Assembly: GCA_937872895.1 (NCBI GenBank)
Contig: CALMUP010000017.1
Span: 53,202 to 117,201 of the forward strand
Reading direction: 5' to 3'
DNA length: 64,000 nt
DNA from: an uncultured Verrucomicrobiota bacterium
Lineage (GTDB): Bacteria; Verrucomicrobiota; Kiritimatiellia; CAIVKH01
Shown here: positions 53,093-64,000 of the stretch, piece by piece
Numbering within the stretch: position 1 is the first letter of the stretch
How the letters are laid out: each line of letters opens with the position of its first letter
The notes under the pieces: generated by a model
Seen by the model: only the letters and a program-made list of their open reading frames with translations
Databases searched by the model: none
What the model was told of the DNA's origin: nothing
Translations under genes and position numbers: made by a program

Positions 53093-55579
53093 TCAGGATG
53101 CCGGCGGTTCGGTTGGGCCGGACGCCGGTTCTGCGCCCGCCTCGGCCACCGGCTCGTCGTCCGCCTCGACCGGGGTGGCCGAGACCAGCTTGTCGCCGTC
53201 GTCGAGGTTGATCACCCGCACCCCCTGGGTGTTGCGGCTGATCGTGCGGAGGTCGTCCACGGCGAAGCGGATCATCACCCCGTTGGCGGTGATCATCATC
53301 AACGCCTCGCCGTCGTGCACGGTGTGGGCACCGACCACCAGGCCGTTGCGGTCGGAGGTCTTCATCGTGATAACGCCCTTGCCGCCGCGGTTCTGCGCCG
53401 GGTACTCGTCGAACGAGGTGCGTTTGCCGTAGCCGTGTTCGCTGACGCAGAGCAGGGTGCCGCCGGGCTCGACGACCTCGATGCTCTCCACCGCGTCGTT
53501 CTCCTTGCCGAGGGTGATGCCGCGCACGCCCATGGTGTCGCGCCCCTGGTCGCGGAGCTGTTTCTCGTGGAAGCGGATGCTCATGCCCTGGCGGGTGATC
53601 AGCATGATCTCGTTGTCGCCGCCGGTCTGGCGCACCCCGATCAGGCGGTCGCCCTCCTCGATGGCGATGGCGATGATCCCGCCGGCGCGGGGGTTGCCGT
53701 AGGCCGACAGGTTGGTTTTCTTCACCGTGCCGTTGGCGGTGGCGAACACGAGGTACTGGTTGTCCGGAAACTCGCGCACGCGCAGGAACGCCGCGACCTT
53801 TTCGCCCTCCTGCACTTCCAGCAGGTTGACGATCGCCTTGCCGCGCGAGGTGCGGCTGCCTTCGGGAATCTCGTACACCTTCTTCCAGTGCACGCGGCCG
53901 AAGGAGGTGAAGAACAGCATGTAGTCGTGGGTCGAGGCGCTGAACACCTGCTCGACGAAGTCCTCGTCCTTGGTGTCCATGCCGGCCACGCCCTTGCCGC
54001 CGCGTTTCTGCTCGCGGAAGGCATCCATCGGCACGCGCTTGATGTAGCCGCCATGGCTGAGCGTGATCACGCACCCCTTGTCGGCGATCAGGTCCTCCAT
54101 GTTGATCTCGCCCTCGTCGGGCACGATCTCGGTGCGGCGCTCGTCAGCGTAGGCCTTGCGGATCTCCTGCAGGTCGTCCTTGATCACGCCGAAGATCTTC
54201 GCCGGGTGGGCGAGCAGGTCGCGCAGGTACTCGATCAGCGCCATGACCTCGCGGTACTCGGCCTCGATCTTGTCGCGCTCCAGGCCGGTGAGCTGGTACA
54301 GGCGCATCTCGAGGATCGCGTTCGACTGGATTTCCGACAGGCCGAAGCGGCGCATCAACTCGGCACGGGCGGCGTTGCGGTCGCGCGACTCGCGGATGAT
54401 CCGGACCACCTCGTCCATGTTGTCGATGGCGATACGCAGGCCCTCGAGGATGTGGGCCCGGGCCAATGCCTTGTCGAGGTCGTACTTGGTGCGGCGGGTC
54501 ACCACCTCGAACCGGTGGTTGATGAAGCACTGCAGCAGCTCCTTCAGGTTCATCACCTTCGGGCGGCTGTGGTCGATGGCCAGCATGATCGCGCCGAAGG
54601 TGACCTCCATCTGGGTCTGGCGGTACAGGTTGTTGAGCATGACTTTGCCCATCACACCCTTCTTCAGCTCGATGACCACGCGGATGCCGTCCTTGTCGGA
54701 CTCGTCGCGGATGTCGGAGATGCCCTCGAGCTTCTTGTCGCGGACCAGCTCGGCCATCTTCTCGATCAGGGTGGACTTGTTGACCGCGTAGGGGATCTCG
54801 GTGATGATGATCTGCTCGCGGCCGGACTTCGCGTCCTCCTCGATCACCGCGCGCCCGCGCACCTTGAGCAGGCCGCGGCCGGTCTCGTACATGTCGCGGA
54901 TCGGGTTGACGCCGCAGATGATGCCGGCGGTCGGGAAGTCCGGGCCCTTGATGAAGTGCGCCAGTTCGGCCACGGTGGCCTTGGGATGGTCGATCAGGTG
55001 GATCGTGCCGTCCACCACCTCGCCGAGGTTGTGGGGCGGGATGTTGGTGGCCATGCCGACCGCGATGCCGGTGCTGCCGTTGATCAGCAGGTTCGGGACG
55101 CGGGCGGGCAGCACGGTCGGTTCCTGCAGCGTGCCGTCGAAATTGTCCTGCATGTCCACGGTGTTCTTCTCTATGTCGGCGAGCATGTCCTCGGCCAGCC
55201 GCTCGAGCTTGCACTCGGTGTACCGGTAGGCGGCGGGTGGGTCGCCGTCGATGCTGCCGAAGTTGCCCTGCCCGTGGATCAGCGGGCTGCGCATCGAGAA
55301 GTCCTGGGCCATGCGGACCAGCGTGTCGTAGACCGCGCTGTCGCCGTGCGGGTGGTAGTTACCGATGACCTCGCCGACGACCTTCGCGCACTTCACGAAG
55401 GACTTCGAATGGGTCCAGCCGCGTTCGCGCATGGCGAAGAGGATGCGGCGGTTGCCGGGCTTCAGGCCGTCGCGCGCGTCGGGCAGGGCGCGGCCGATGA
55501 TCACGGACATCGAATAGTCGATGTACGCGCGCTGCATTTCCTCTTCAATGTTGATGTTGTCAATGCGGTCTGTGGTCAC
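53093..55579 (-). CDS. gyrA: DNA gyrase subunit A
   Basis: The 828-residue subunit cuts and rejoins DNA. It has the active-site tyrosine in [15 protein letters not shown] (about residue 124), the N-terminal [23 protein letters not shown] (shown in two parts, [10 protein letters not shown] and [14 protein letters not shown]), the tower and coiled-coil domains, and a C-terminal beta-pinwheel whose GyrA box QKRGGKG marks it as gyrase and not topoisomerase IV. The GTG at 55579 was chosen because GAGGAAGAGG precedes it and it gives the usual N-terminus. An Asp/Glu-rich upstream extension is possible. It lies 99 bases downstream of gyrB. Confidence 0.95.
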   Translation of the reverse strand: MTTDRIDNINIEEEMQRAYIDYSMSVIIGRALPDARDGLKPGNRRILFAMRERGWTHSKSFVKCAKVVGEVIGNYHPHGDSAVYDTLVRMAQDFSMRSPLIHGQGNFGSIDGDPPAAYRYTECKLERLAEDMLADIEKNTVDMQDNFDGTLQEPTVLPARVPNLLINGSTGIAVGMATNIPPHNLGEVVDGTIHLIDHPKATVAELAHFIKGPDFPTAGIICGVNPIRDMYETGRGLLKVRGRAVIEEDAKSGREQIIITEIPYAVNKSTLIEKMAELVRDKKLEGISDIRDESDKDGIRVVIELKKGVMGKVMLNNLYRQTQMEVTFGAIMLAIDHSRPKVMNLKELLQCFINHRFEVVTRRTKYDLDKALARAHILEGLRIAIDNMDEVVRIIRESRDRNAARAELMRRFGLSEIQSNAILEMRLYQLTGLERDKIEAEYREVMALIEYLRDLLAHPAKIFGVIKDDLQEIRKAYADERRTEIVPDEGEINMEDLIADKGCVITLSHGGYIKRVPMDAFREQKRGGKGVAGMDTKDEDFVEQVFSASTHDYMLFFTSFGRVHWKKVYEIPEGSRTSRGKAIVNLLEVQEGEKVAAFLRVREFPDNQYLVFATANGTVKKTNLSAYGNPRAGGIIAIAIEEGDRLIGVRQTGGDNEIMLITRQGMSIRFHEKQLRDQGRDTMGVRGITLGKENDAVESIEVVEPGGTLLCVSEHGYGKRTSFDEYPAQNRGGKGVITMKTSDRNGLVVGAHTVHDGEALMMITANGVMIRFAVDDLRTISRNTQGVRVINLDDGDKLVSATPVEADDEPVAEAGAEPASGPTEPPAS

Positions 55580-55678
55580 ACGCGCCTCTTCCTCGTAATC
55601 GTGGTCGTCATCGTAATCGCCATCGTGGGTCACCCGGAGGGTTCGCCCACCCCTCAACCATCAACCATGAATCATTTC

Positions 55679-58285
<2,607 letters not shown>

Positions 58286-58353
58286 TTAGGGCAAAACAGG
58301 GGTGGGGCCAGCCGGGAACATCACCGGCGGGCAACCCGGTCGAGCCCCCGGCC

Positions 58354-59079
58354 TCAACCGCTCCAGAACCAGTAGGCTCCGGCCTCGATTACATACCACC
58401 CGAGCAGGGCATTGGTGATCGCATGGGCCAGGGCCACCGCCCAGATGTCGCGGGTTTTGATGTACATCCAGCCATACGCCACGCCGGCCACGAACCCGCC
58501 CAACCATTCCTTGTGCTCCACGGCGAAAACCGCCGCCACCCCGAAAAACGCATACCGCTCAAAGGTCCCGGGGTCCACCTTGAGGAAATTCCGTCCGAGC
58601 ATCCACCGGTACAACCAGCCGCGCCAGAAGAATTCCTCGATCACCCCGATCACCAGCGCCGACCCGGCAATCCGAACCAGCGTCAACGGCCAGCCGGTTG
58701 CTTCCGGCGTGTACCCCAGCCCGATGTCCGGCTCCCGCAATTCCCCCCACGGCAGAATGCCATAGCGCACATAGACATCATGAAGCGCTGGCAGGTGTTC
58801 GCGCACCCAGTGCGACTCCCCAACGATCCACGCCCAACACACCCCGACCCCGACCACCACCGCCAGCGGAACATTCCGCACCTGCATCCGCGGATACCAC
58901 TGCCATGGCCGCAACCAGACCAATAGCCCCAGGCACACCGCACTGCGCACCGCATACTTCCAGCCGTCCGGATCGCCCATCACATACGCGATGAACAACC
59001 ACGCCACAAACGGCACCACATGTGCCAGCGTCGGCCTCTCAACCGACTCCTCAACCACAACCTGCCTGTCCTGCTCCAT
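58354..59079 (-). CDS. CPBP intramembrane metalloprotease, CAAX-protease-related (exosortase-associated type)
   Basis: The 241-residue protein has about seven membrane segments and the CPBP motifs EEFFWRG (Glu148-Glu149 and Arg153), a histidine at about 189 (AVEHKEWLGG), and ALAHAITNALLG with His219 and Asn223. Length and layout resemble the CAAX prenyl protease-related proteins (TIGR03008 type) found with exosortase and PEP-CTERM systems. No exosortase is in the window, so that link stays tentative; the plain CPBP family is the fallback. Confidence 0.82.
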   Translation of the reverse strand: MEQDRQVVVEESVERPTLAHVVPFVAWLFIAYVMGDPDGWKYAVRSAVCLGLLVWLRPWQWYPRMQVRNVPLAVVVGVGVCWAWIVGESHWVREHLPALHDVYVRYGILPWGELREPDIGLGYTPEATGWPLTLVRIAGSALVIGVIEEFFWRGWLYRWMLGRNFLKVDPGTFERYAFFGVAAVFAVEHKEWLGGFVAGVAYGWMYIKTRDIWAVALAHAITNALLGWYVIEAGAYWFWSG

Positions 59080-59176
59080 GGCGGATCAACGTATACCAAG
59101 CCTGCCAAAGCGCAACGGCAAACCACCCGCGCTTTTGATGCGACAAGCGCACCCACGCCCTTTATACTCACACCCG

Positions 59177-60157
59177 ATGCAACCGACCCCGATCCTCACC
59201 ACACCATCCGCGCCAGCCTGGTTGGAGGCCACGCGACGCCCGTTCCACGCCGACCTCTACGCCTTCTACAGCAGCCTGCTCGGCGGCATCGTGACCGAAC
59301 CCCTCTACATGCAGGTCCCGGTCGACGACCACCTCGTGCACCGCGGCGACGGCGTCTTCGAGACCATCAAGACCGTCAATGGTCGCATCTATTGCTTGAA
59401 CGAACACCTTGACCGCCTGCTCCACTCGGCCGGAAGCATCGACCTCGCCGCGCCGTTCGACCGCACCACGCTGCGCGCGCTGCTGCTTGACACCATCCGC
59501 GCCTCCGGCCGCCGCGACCACCTCGTCCGCGTCATCCTTTCCCGCGGCACCGGCAGCATGGGCATCAACCCCTACGACTGCCCCTCGGCCCACCTCTACA
59601 TCCTCGTCCACAAGGCCGCCCCGCCGTTCATGAGCACCCACCCCGGCGGCGCCCGCCTCGTCACCAGTTCCCTGCCGGTGAAGGCCGGCTTCTTTGCCAC
59701 CATCAAGACCTGCAACTACCTCCCGAATGCCCTGCTGAAAAAAGAAGCCGTGGACCGCGGCGCCGACTTCGCCGTGAACTTCGACGAAGACGGCCACCTC
59801 GCCGAAGGCGCCACCGAAAACATCGGCCTCGTCACCCCCGACCGCCGCCTCCGCGTCCCCCTTCCCGGCCGCATCCTCCCCGGCACGACCATGCAGCGCG
59901 CCCTCGCCCTGGCCGAAGCGGGACCCCGCGAAGGCTGGCTTGGCGCCATTGAGCCAGCACGCCTGACCCGCCACGACCTCGCCGCCGCCGCCGAGATCCT
60001 GATCTTCGGCACCACGACCAACGTCACCGCCGTCACCACCCTCGACGGCCACCCCGTCGGCCACGGAAAACCCGGCCCCGTCCAGCAGCACCTCAACGAC
60101 CTCATCCAACGCGAGCAGGCCGCCGAAAACACCTTTACCACCCCCGCTTTCACTTGA
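59177..60157 (+). CDS. Class IV (BCAT-fold) PLP aminotransferase or aminodeoxychorismate lyase
   Basis: The 326-residue enzyme has VHRGDGVFETIKTVNG near 60-75, the PLP lysine in TIKTCNYLPN (K177), and the phosphate-binding LAEGATENIGLV with its conserved glutamate. This fold includes branched-chain and D-amino-acid aminotransferases and 4-amino-4-deoxychorismate lyase (PabC). The layout is closest to the lyase/D-alanine group by eye, but the reaction cannot be fixed. The start at 59177 gives the usual short N-terminus. It is divergent from the CPBP gene. Confidence 0.85.
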   Translation: MQPTPILTTPSAPAWLEATRRPFHADLYAFYSSLLGGIVTEPLYMQVPVDDHLVHRGDGVFETIKTVNGRIYCLNEHLDRLLHSAGSIDLAAPFDRTTLRALLLDTIRASGRRDHLVRVILSRGTGSMGINPYDCPSAHLYILVHKAAPPFMSTHPGGARLVTSSLPVKAGFFATIKTCNYLPNALLKKEAVDRGADFAVNFDEDGHLAEGATENIGLVTPDRRLRVPLPGRILPGTTMQRALALAEAGPREGWLGAIEPARLTRHDLAAAAEILIFGTTTNVTAVTTLDGHPVGHGKPGPVQQHLNDLIQREQAAENTFTTPAFT

Positions 60158-60209
60158 CGCCAACCCCCCTTCGCCGCACATTCAAAAGTCAACCACGGGA
60201 GAAACCATC

Positions 60210-60728
60210 ATGAAACGAATCGCCGCCCTGCTTGCCACGTTCGCCCTCGCCACCAATGCCCACGCTGCCGCCATCGCCCTTGGCACCCAGGAAATCCGCC
60301 TCGGTGGCGGGATCGACGTGGACTCGGCCGTTGGAACCGCCATCGCCTTCGAAGCCGGCTACGGCTACTTCGTTGCCGATTACGTGCAGATCGGTGGCTT
60401 GTTCGGATTCTCGAACGACGACATCGTCTCGACCTTCAGCATCGGCGGCTTCGCCGAGTACACCTTCGAGACCGAAACCGAGGTCCTCCCGTTCGTCGGC
60501 ACCCAACTCCGCCTGATCAACGCCGATATCGACACCCCCTTCGGCAGCGAAAGCGAAACCGCCGGCGCCCTCGGCCTCTATCTCGGCGTGAAATTCTTCA
60601 TCACCGAGGAACTCGCCATCTCGATCCGCGGCCTCGTCGAAACCGCCACCGAAGACATCTACATCGAAGACGACGACGTGACCAACGTCGATGTCGGCAT
60701 GGATTTCGGCCTGCGCTACTTCTTCTAA
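60210..60728 (+). CDS. Small outer-membrane beta-barrel protein
   Basis: The 172-residue product has a signal peptide (MKRIAALLATFALATNAHAA) and barrel-like strands (EIRLGGGIDVDSAVGTAIAF, GGFAEYTFETETEVLPFVG, GALGLYLGVKFFI). It ends in DFGLRYFF with the terminal phenylalanine typical of outer-membrane insertion. CGGGAGAAA precedes the ATG. It resembles the barrel at 43955 in size and plan but is not a close copy. Function unknown. Confidence 0.8.
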   Translation: MKRIAALLATFALATNAHAAAIALGTQEIRLGGGIDVDSAVGTAIAFEAGYGYFVADYVQIGGLFGFSNDDIVSTFSIGGFAEYTFETETEVLPFVGTQLRLINADIDTPFGSESETAGALGLYLGVKFFITEELAISIRGLVETATEDIYIEDDDVTNVDVGMDFGLRYFF

Positions 60729-60788
60729 CCCCGCGCCAACCGATGCCGGAAAGGGCGCGGCCACCACCGCGCCCTTTTCATGTGCGCC

Positions 60789-61061
60789 ATGCCCCACGTC
60801 GTCACCGAACCCTGCCTGAATTGCAAGAACACCGCCTGCGTGACGGTGTGCCCGGTGAACTGCTTCCACGAGGACGCCACCATGCTGGTCATCGACCCGG
60901 TGGAATGCATCGACTGCGGCGCCTGCGTGCCCGAATGCCCGACCAAGGCCATCTTCCCCGCCGGCCGCGTTCCCGCCCAGTGGAAATCCTACATCAAGCT
61001 GAATGCCGACCAGGCGAAGGTCCTGCCGCTGATCACCGAGCAGAAGGAACCGCTGAGCTGA
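60789..61061 (+). CDS. 7Fe/8Fe ferredoxin (FdxA-type)
   Basis: The 90-residue protein begins MPHVVTEPCLNCKNTACVTV and has CNxxC-type spacing: C-x2-C-x4-C-x3-CP in the first half and C-x2-C-x2-C-x3-CP (CIDCGACVPECP) in the second. This fits a ferredoxin with two clusters. It carries single electrons in the cytoplasm. An alternative start at 60780 would add three residues. No obvious redox partner gene is next to it. Confidence 0.92.
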   Translation: MPHVVTEPCLNCKNTACVTVCPVNCFHEDATMLVIDPVECIDCGACVPECPTKAIFPAGRVPAQWKSYIKLNADQAKVLPLITEQKEPLS

Positions 61062-61132
61062 CGGCCCCGCCCGCCGCCTCGCGCCCCGCCTCATCGCTTG
61101 TTTCACGGCGCCGATTCCCCTACAGTGGTGCC

Positions 61133-61786
61133 ATGGAAACCGCATCCCCGAGCCCTCGCCACTTCGGCTGCCTGCATGCCATCCTGCTGCTGATCGCCCT
61201 GCTGCTCGCCGCCATCCTCGGTTCGCTCTGGTGGTTCCAACGCACCCTGCACGCCAAACCCTTCACCCCCGTCACCCTGACCCCTCCGGAACAAGCCGCC
61301 CTCGACCACAAACTCGAACGGATGGAGAAGGCCGACCCCGGCAAACCACACCCCGCCGATGCCAACCCCGAACCCTACCGCGAAGACCCGGACCGCCGAC
61401 GCCTCGTCTTCTCGGAGCGCGAACTGAACGCCCTGCTCAACCGCGATACGAACCTCGCCCAGCACGTCGCCATCGACCTCGCCGACCACCTCGCCAGCCT
61501 GAAGATCCTCGCCCCGATGGACCCCGACCTCCCCCTCGTCGGCGGCAAGACCCTCCGCCTGACCATGGGCGTGACCCTGGCCTACTCGAACGAACAACCC
61601 TCCGTCACCCTGCGCGGCATCAGCCTCGGCGGTGTTCCACTCCCCGCCGCCTGGTGGGGCGATATCAAGAACAAGAACCTCGTTTCCGAATTCAGCGGAA
61701 GCAACGGGTTCTGGTCCGCCTTCGCCCGCGGCATCGACCATCTCGACGTCCGCGACGGCGCCCTCCATGTCCACCTGAAGGAATAA
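61133..61786 (+). CDS. Single-pass membrane protein, function unknown
   Basis: The 217-residue product has a hydrophobic segment (LHAILLLIALLLAAILGSLWW, residues 14-34 in part) and a soluble region outside. That region holds FSERELNALLNRDTNLAQHV and repeated beta-strand-like stretches (LRLTMGVTLAYS), reminiscent of proteins that bind lipid-like or protein ligands, but no family was recognised. It ends two bases before the next gene, so the two form an operon. Confidence 0.6.
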   Translation: METASPSPRHFGCLHAILLLIALLLAAILGSLWWFQRTLHAKPFTPVTLTPPEQAALDHKLERMEKADPGKPHPADANPEPYREDPDRRRLVFSERELNALLNRDTNLAQHVAIDLADHLASLKILAPMDPDLPLVGGKTLRLTMGVTLAYSNEQPSVTLRGISLGGVPLPAAWWGDIKNKNLVSEFSGSNGFWSAFARGIDHLDVRDGALHVHLKE

Positions 61787-61788
61787 CG

Positions 61789-63744
61789 ATGGCCGATATC
61801 AAATTCCTCTGCCCCTCCTGCGAACGCAAACTCGCCATCGACGAACGCGGCGCCGGCATGCTGGTGAAATGCCCCGACTGCGCCACCGTCGTAACCGTTC
61901 CGCGTCAATCAACCATCACGACCGAACCCCGACCGACCCCTCCTCCGCCGGCAGCACCCGCACCCACACCCGCTCCATCGGCACCAAACCGTCCCGCCCC
62001 GCCCGCATACCCGCGTCCCCGGCCCGCAGCTCCACCACCCGTCGAACCCGCACCCGCGCCATCCCCCGTCAAACCGGCACCCGTGGCCGCTCCCGATCCG
62101 ACCCCGGTGGCCGACAGCGCACCGCCACCACCCGCGATGCCCCCGGCAACGCCACCCGCTCCCGATCCGGTCCTCGCGGAAACGATCCGCTCCCTGACCG
62201 CGCAACGCGACGAACAGGCCACCGCCCGCCGCGCCGCCGAACAGGAACGCGACGCCCTGCGCACCCGCCTCGCCCAAGCGGAAGCCGCCCTTGCCGCCAA
62301 CACCACCGAAAACACCTCCCGGCAACGCGACCACGAAACCGCCCTCGCCGCCGCCGCCGAGACACGCCGCATCGACCAGGAACGCTGGGACACCGAACGC
62401 GAGGCCGCCACCGCCGAACGCCTGCGCCTCGAAACGCAACTCGCCAAGCTGACCACCGACTACCAGACCCTCTCCGCAACCCTCGATCAGACACGCCAGC
62501 AGGCCAACGACCTCGAAGCACGCCTGGCCTCCGAACGCACCGCGTCCACCCAGGAACAATCCACGCTGCGCCATCGCATCGAAACGGAGCGCGACACCGC
62601 CCTCGCCCAGGTGCGAGATACCGAAGCCCGGTGCGAGACCCTCACCGCCGAACGCGACAGCTTGGCCGCCCTGGCTACCGAGCGGCAACGCGAACGCGAC
62701 GTGGCCACCACCGCCCGCTCCACCCTCGAAGCCCAGCTTGCTGAACGCGACGCCGCCTTGAGCAAAGCCCGCACGGAAGCCGCCGCCCACGAAGCCACCC
62801 ACCAGCAAGCCCTCGCCGCAGCACAAGCCGCGCACGAGCAGGCCCTCGAGGATATCCGCCGCACCGAGCGCGACGCCGCAGCCATCGCCCTCGCCGCCGA
62901 GAAAACCGCCCGCACCGAGGCCGAGGCGGCCCTGCTCCGCGAACGCACGAACATCGAGGCCGGCACCGAAGCGTTACGCAGGGAACTCGCAGCCGTGCGC
63001 GAGGAGCGCGACACCCTCCTCGCCGAACGCGACGCCGCCCGCAAGGTCGAAGCCAAGGGAGCCGACGCCATCACCACCGGCGAAGCACGCGCCTACCGCG
63101 ATCCGTTCCGCCTGCTCCTCCGCCGGTTCGCCCTCTACGCCGGCGGAGCCCTGACCCTGCTCGGCCTCGCCGCCGCCTACATCGCCTGGACCAGCGACGA
63201 ACCCGAACCCACCGTGCTCGCCACCCCCAGCGCCGAATCGCTCCGCGCCGTGCTCGCCGACGACACCATCGAGGCCCAACTCGGCACGCCCGCCCTGATC
63301 GACGAATTGGAAATCACCCTCAGCGCCCCGCGTGTCGGCCCCGTCACTCTCGTCTCGATGCTCGGCACCGAAACCGAAAGCTCCGAGTGGTACCTCGTCT
63401 TCGACGTCACCGTGGTCAACCGGAGCGATGCCGAAACCATCCTCTACCAACCGTGGAGCAATGCCCTCATCACCGATGCGAACAAGCGCAAGCTCCGCCC
63501 CGCCCTGCTCGGCCAGCACAACGCCATGCACGACGTCAAGGATCGCCTGGTCACCCACACCCTCGCCCCCGGCGAAACCGTCACCGACCGCATGGTCTTC
63601 CCCTGGCGCGAAACCGAAGCCGACCACTACACCCTCACCGTCGACCCCGATGCCCGCCGCATCAACCTCGACGAACGCACCGTCCAGCTCTCCTTCTCCT
63701 CCCTCCGCCTCGACCTCCCCCGCACCGCCATCGCGTTCCCGTAA
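61789..63744 (+). CDS. Zinc-ribbon, proline-rich, coiled-coil membrane protein, function unknown
   Basis: The 651-residue product has four parts: an N-terminal zinc-ribbon-like domain with CPSC (residues 8-11) and CPDC (28-31), a proline/alanine-rich linker (about 40-130), a long Arg/Glu/Ala coiled coil (about 130-430), and one membrane helix (ALYAGGALTLLGLAAAYIAW, about 448-468). A 180-residue domain follows, with VGPVTLVSMLGTE, a conserved-looking YLVFDVTVVNRSD and RMVFPWRETEADHYTL that resembles immunoglobulin-like folds. No function is known. Confidence 0.65.
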   Translation: MADIKFLCPSCERKLAIDERGAGMLVKCPDCATVVTVPRQSTITTEPRPTPPPPAAPAPTPAPSAPNRPAPPAYPRPRPAAPPPVEPAPAPSPVKPAPVAAPDPTPVADSAPPPPAMPPATPPAPDPVLAETIRSLTAQRDEQATARRAAEQERDALRTRLAQAEAALAANTTENTSRQRDHETALAAAAETRRIDQERWDTEREAATAERLRLETQLAKLTTDYQTLSATLDQTRQQANDLEARLASERTASTQEQSTLRHRIETERDTALAQVRDTEARCETLTAERDSLAALATERQRERDVATTARSTLEAQLAERDAALSKARTEAAAHEATHQQALAAAQAAHEQALEDIRRTERDAAAIALAAEKTARTEAEAALLRERTNIEAGTEALRRELAAVREERDTLLAERDAARKVEAKGADAITTGEARAYRDPFRLLLRRFALYAGGALTLLGLAAAYIAWTSDEPEPTVLATPSAESLRAVLADDTIEAQLGTPALIDELEITLSAPRVGPVTLVSMLGTETESSEWYLVFDVTVVNRSDAETILYQPWSNALITDANKRKLRPALLGQHNAMHDVKDRLVTHTLAPGETVTDRMVFPWRETEADHYTLTVDPDARRINLDERTVQLSFSSLRLDLPRTAIAFP

Positions 63745-64000
63745 CGCGCTCCGTCGTCGCCCCCCTCCTCCGCCTCCGTGGTTCAACCCAAACCCGTCAC
63801 GCCTCCGCCCTGACGCCCGCACAACCAACCGGCCCCTTGTCCATTATGGCCCCGGAACCTCATGCGCTCTTTCGTGTTTTTCGCGCCTTTCGTAGTCACT
63901 CCTCCGTGCGCTCAGCGTCCTTCATAGCTCACATCTTCTTTCCGGGTATTCCGTGTTGGTATGTGGTCGTTGCGAGTTGGATGAACTCTGGAAAATTTGG
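63745..64000. other. Non-coding right edge with a word-repeat arm
   Basis: The last 256 bases hold no supported gene. A stretch at 63868-63898 (CTTTCGTGTTTTTCGCGCC, then CTTTCGTAG) is made of TTTCG words similar to the cassette arms and may be one side of an element continuing beyond the window. Confidence 0.4.

Noticed and set aside
53093..55579. The gyrA gene as topoisomerase IV subunit A
   Set aside because: The C-terminal GyrA box (QKRGGKG) and the neighbouring gyrB support gyrase.

Overview
The window is a GC-rich, gene-dense chromosomal segment with about 43 protein genes, two tRNA genes and a probable 6S RNA. The gene content suggests a PVC-superphylum bacterium, most likely of the Kiritimatiellota/Lentisphaerota/Verrucomicrobiota group. 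The pointers are a DUF2723 (GT117) membrane protein, RNase Y, very large DUF11/SdrD-B surface proteins, secreted proteins with thrombospondin-type-3 repeats, a CAAX-protease-related protein of the kind found with exosortase, and many small intergenic inverted repeats, two of which hold four-helix-bundle and GxxExxY genes. This placement is inference from content, not from a marker phylogeny. No phage, transposase, integrase or CRISPR was seen.

Layout. 1-2.7 kb (minus): the end of an envelope polysaccharide operon (SLH-like secreted protein, outer-membrane barrel, Wzz-type chain-length protein cut by the window edge). 2.9-5.8 kb: rnhC, a fumarylacetoacetase-family hydrolase, an HU protein and a DJ-1 protein. 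5.9-18.6 kb (plus): tRNA-Phe, the DUF2723 protein, pheS - four-helix-bundle cassette - pheT, a probable 6S RNA, rarA-fau, rny and an Rsm22-like methyltransferase. 18.6-32.4 kb: a surface and secretion region with a modular GH13 enzyme, a TSP3 protein, a 2293-residue adhesin-like protein, two tandem SGNH lipoproteins and a small carbohydrate-binding-like protein. 32.4-39.3 kb: panC, hsp20-lon, a LolA-like protein, an FMN reductase and a polytopic membrane protein. 39.4-43.9 kb: the purine genes purB-purM-[GxxExxY cassette]-purH. 44-52.8 kb: a small barrel, a LacI regulator, a DUF218 protein, a PDZ serine protease and an unusual sugar ABC transporter (solute-binding protein fused to one permease; the other permease carrying a ~380-residue repeat-bearing insertion). 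52.8-64 kb: tRNA-Ser, gyrA, gyrB, a CPBP protease, a class IV aminotransferase, a small barrel, a ferredoxin and two envelope proteins of unknown role.

How it fits together. Most of the housekeeping genes serve translation (pheST, tRNAs, Rsm22-like), RNA turnover (rny, rnhC), protein quality control (hsp20-lon), purine synthesis and DNA topology (gyrBA). The accessory part is aimed at the cell envelope and glycans. The most unusual features are a set of intergenic elements with inverted arms built from short degenerate words (TTGAA/TTGGA, ACGAA, GTTCA). Some are empty, some have a central hairpin, and two contain small genes whose reading frames begin or end inside the arms and which sit inside essential operons (pheS/pheT and purM/purH).
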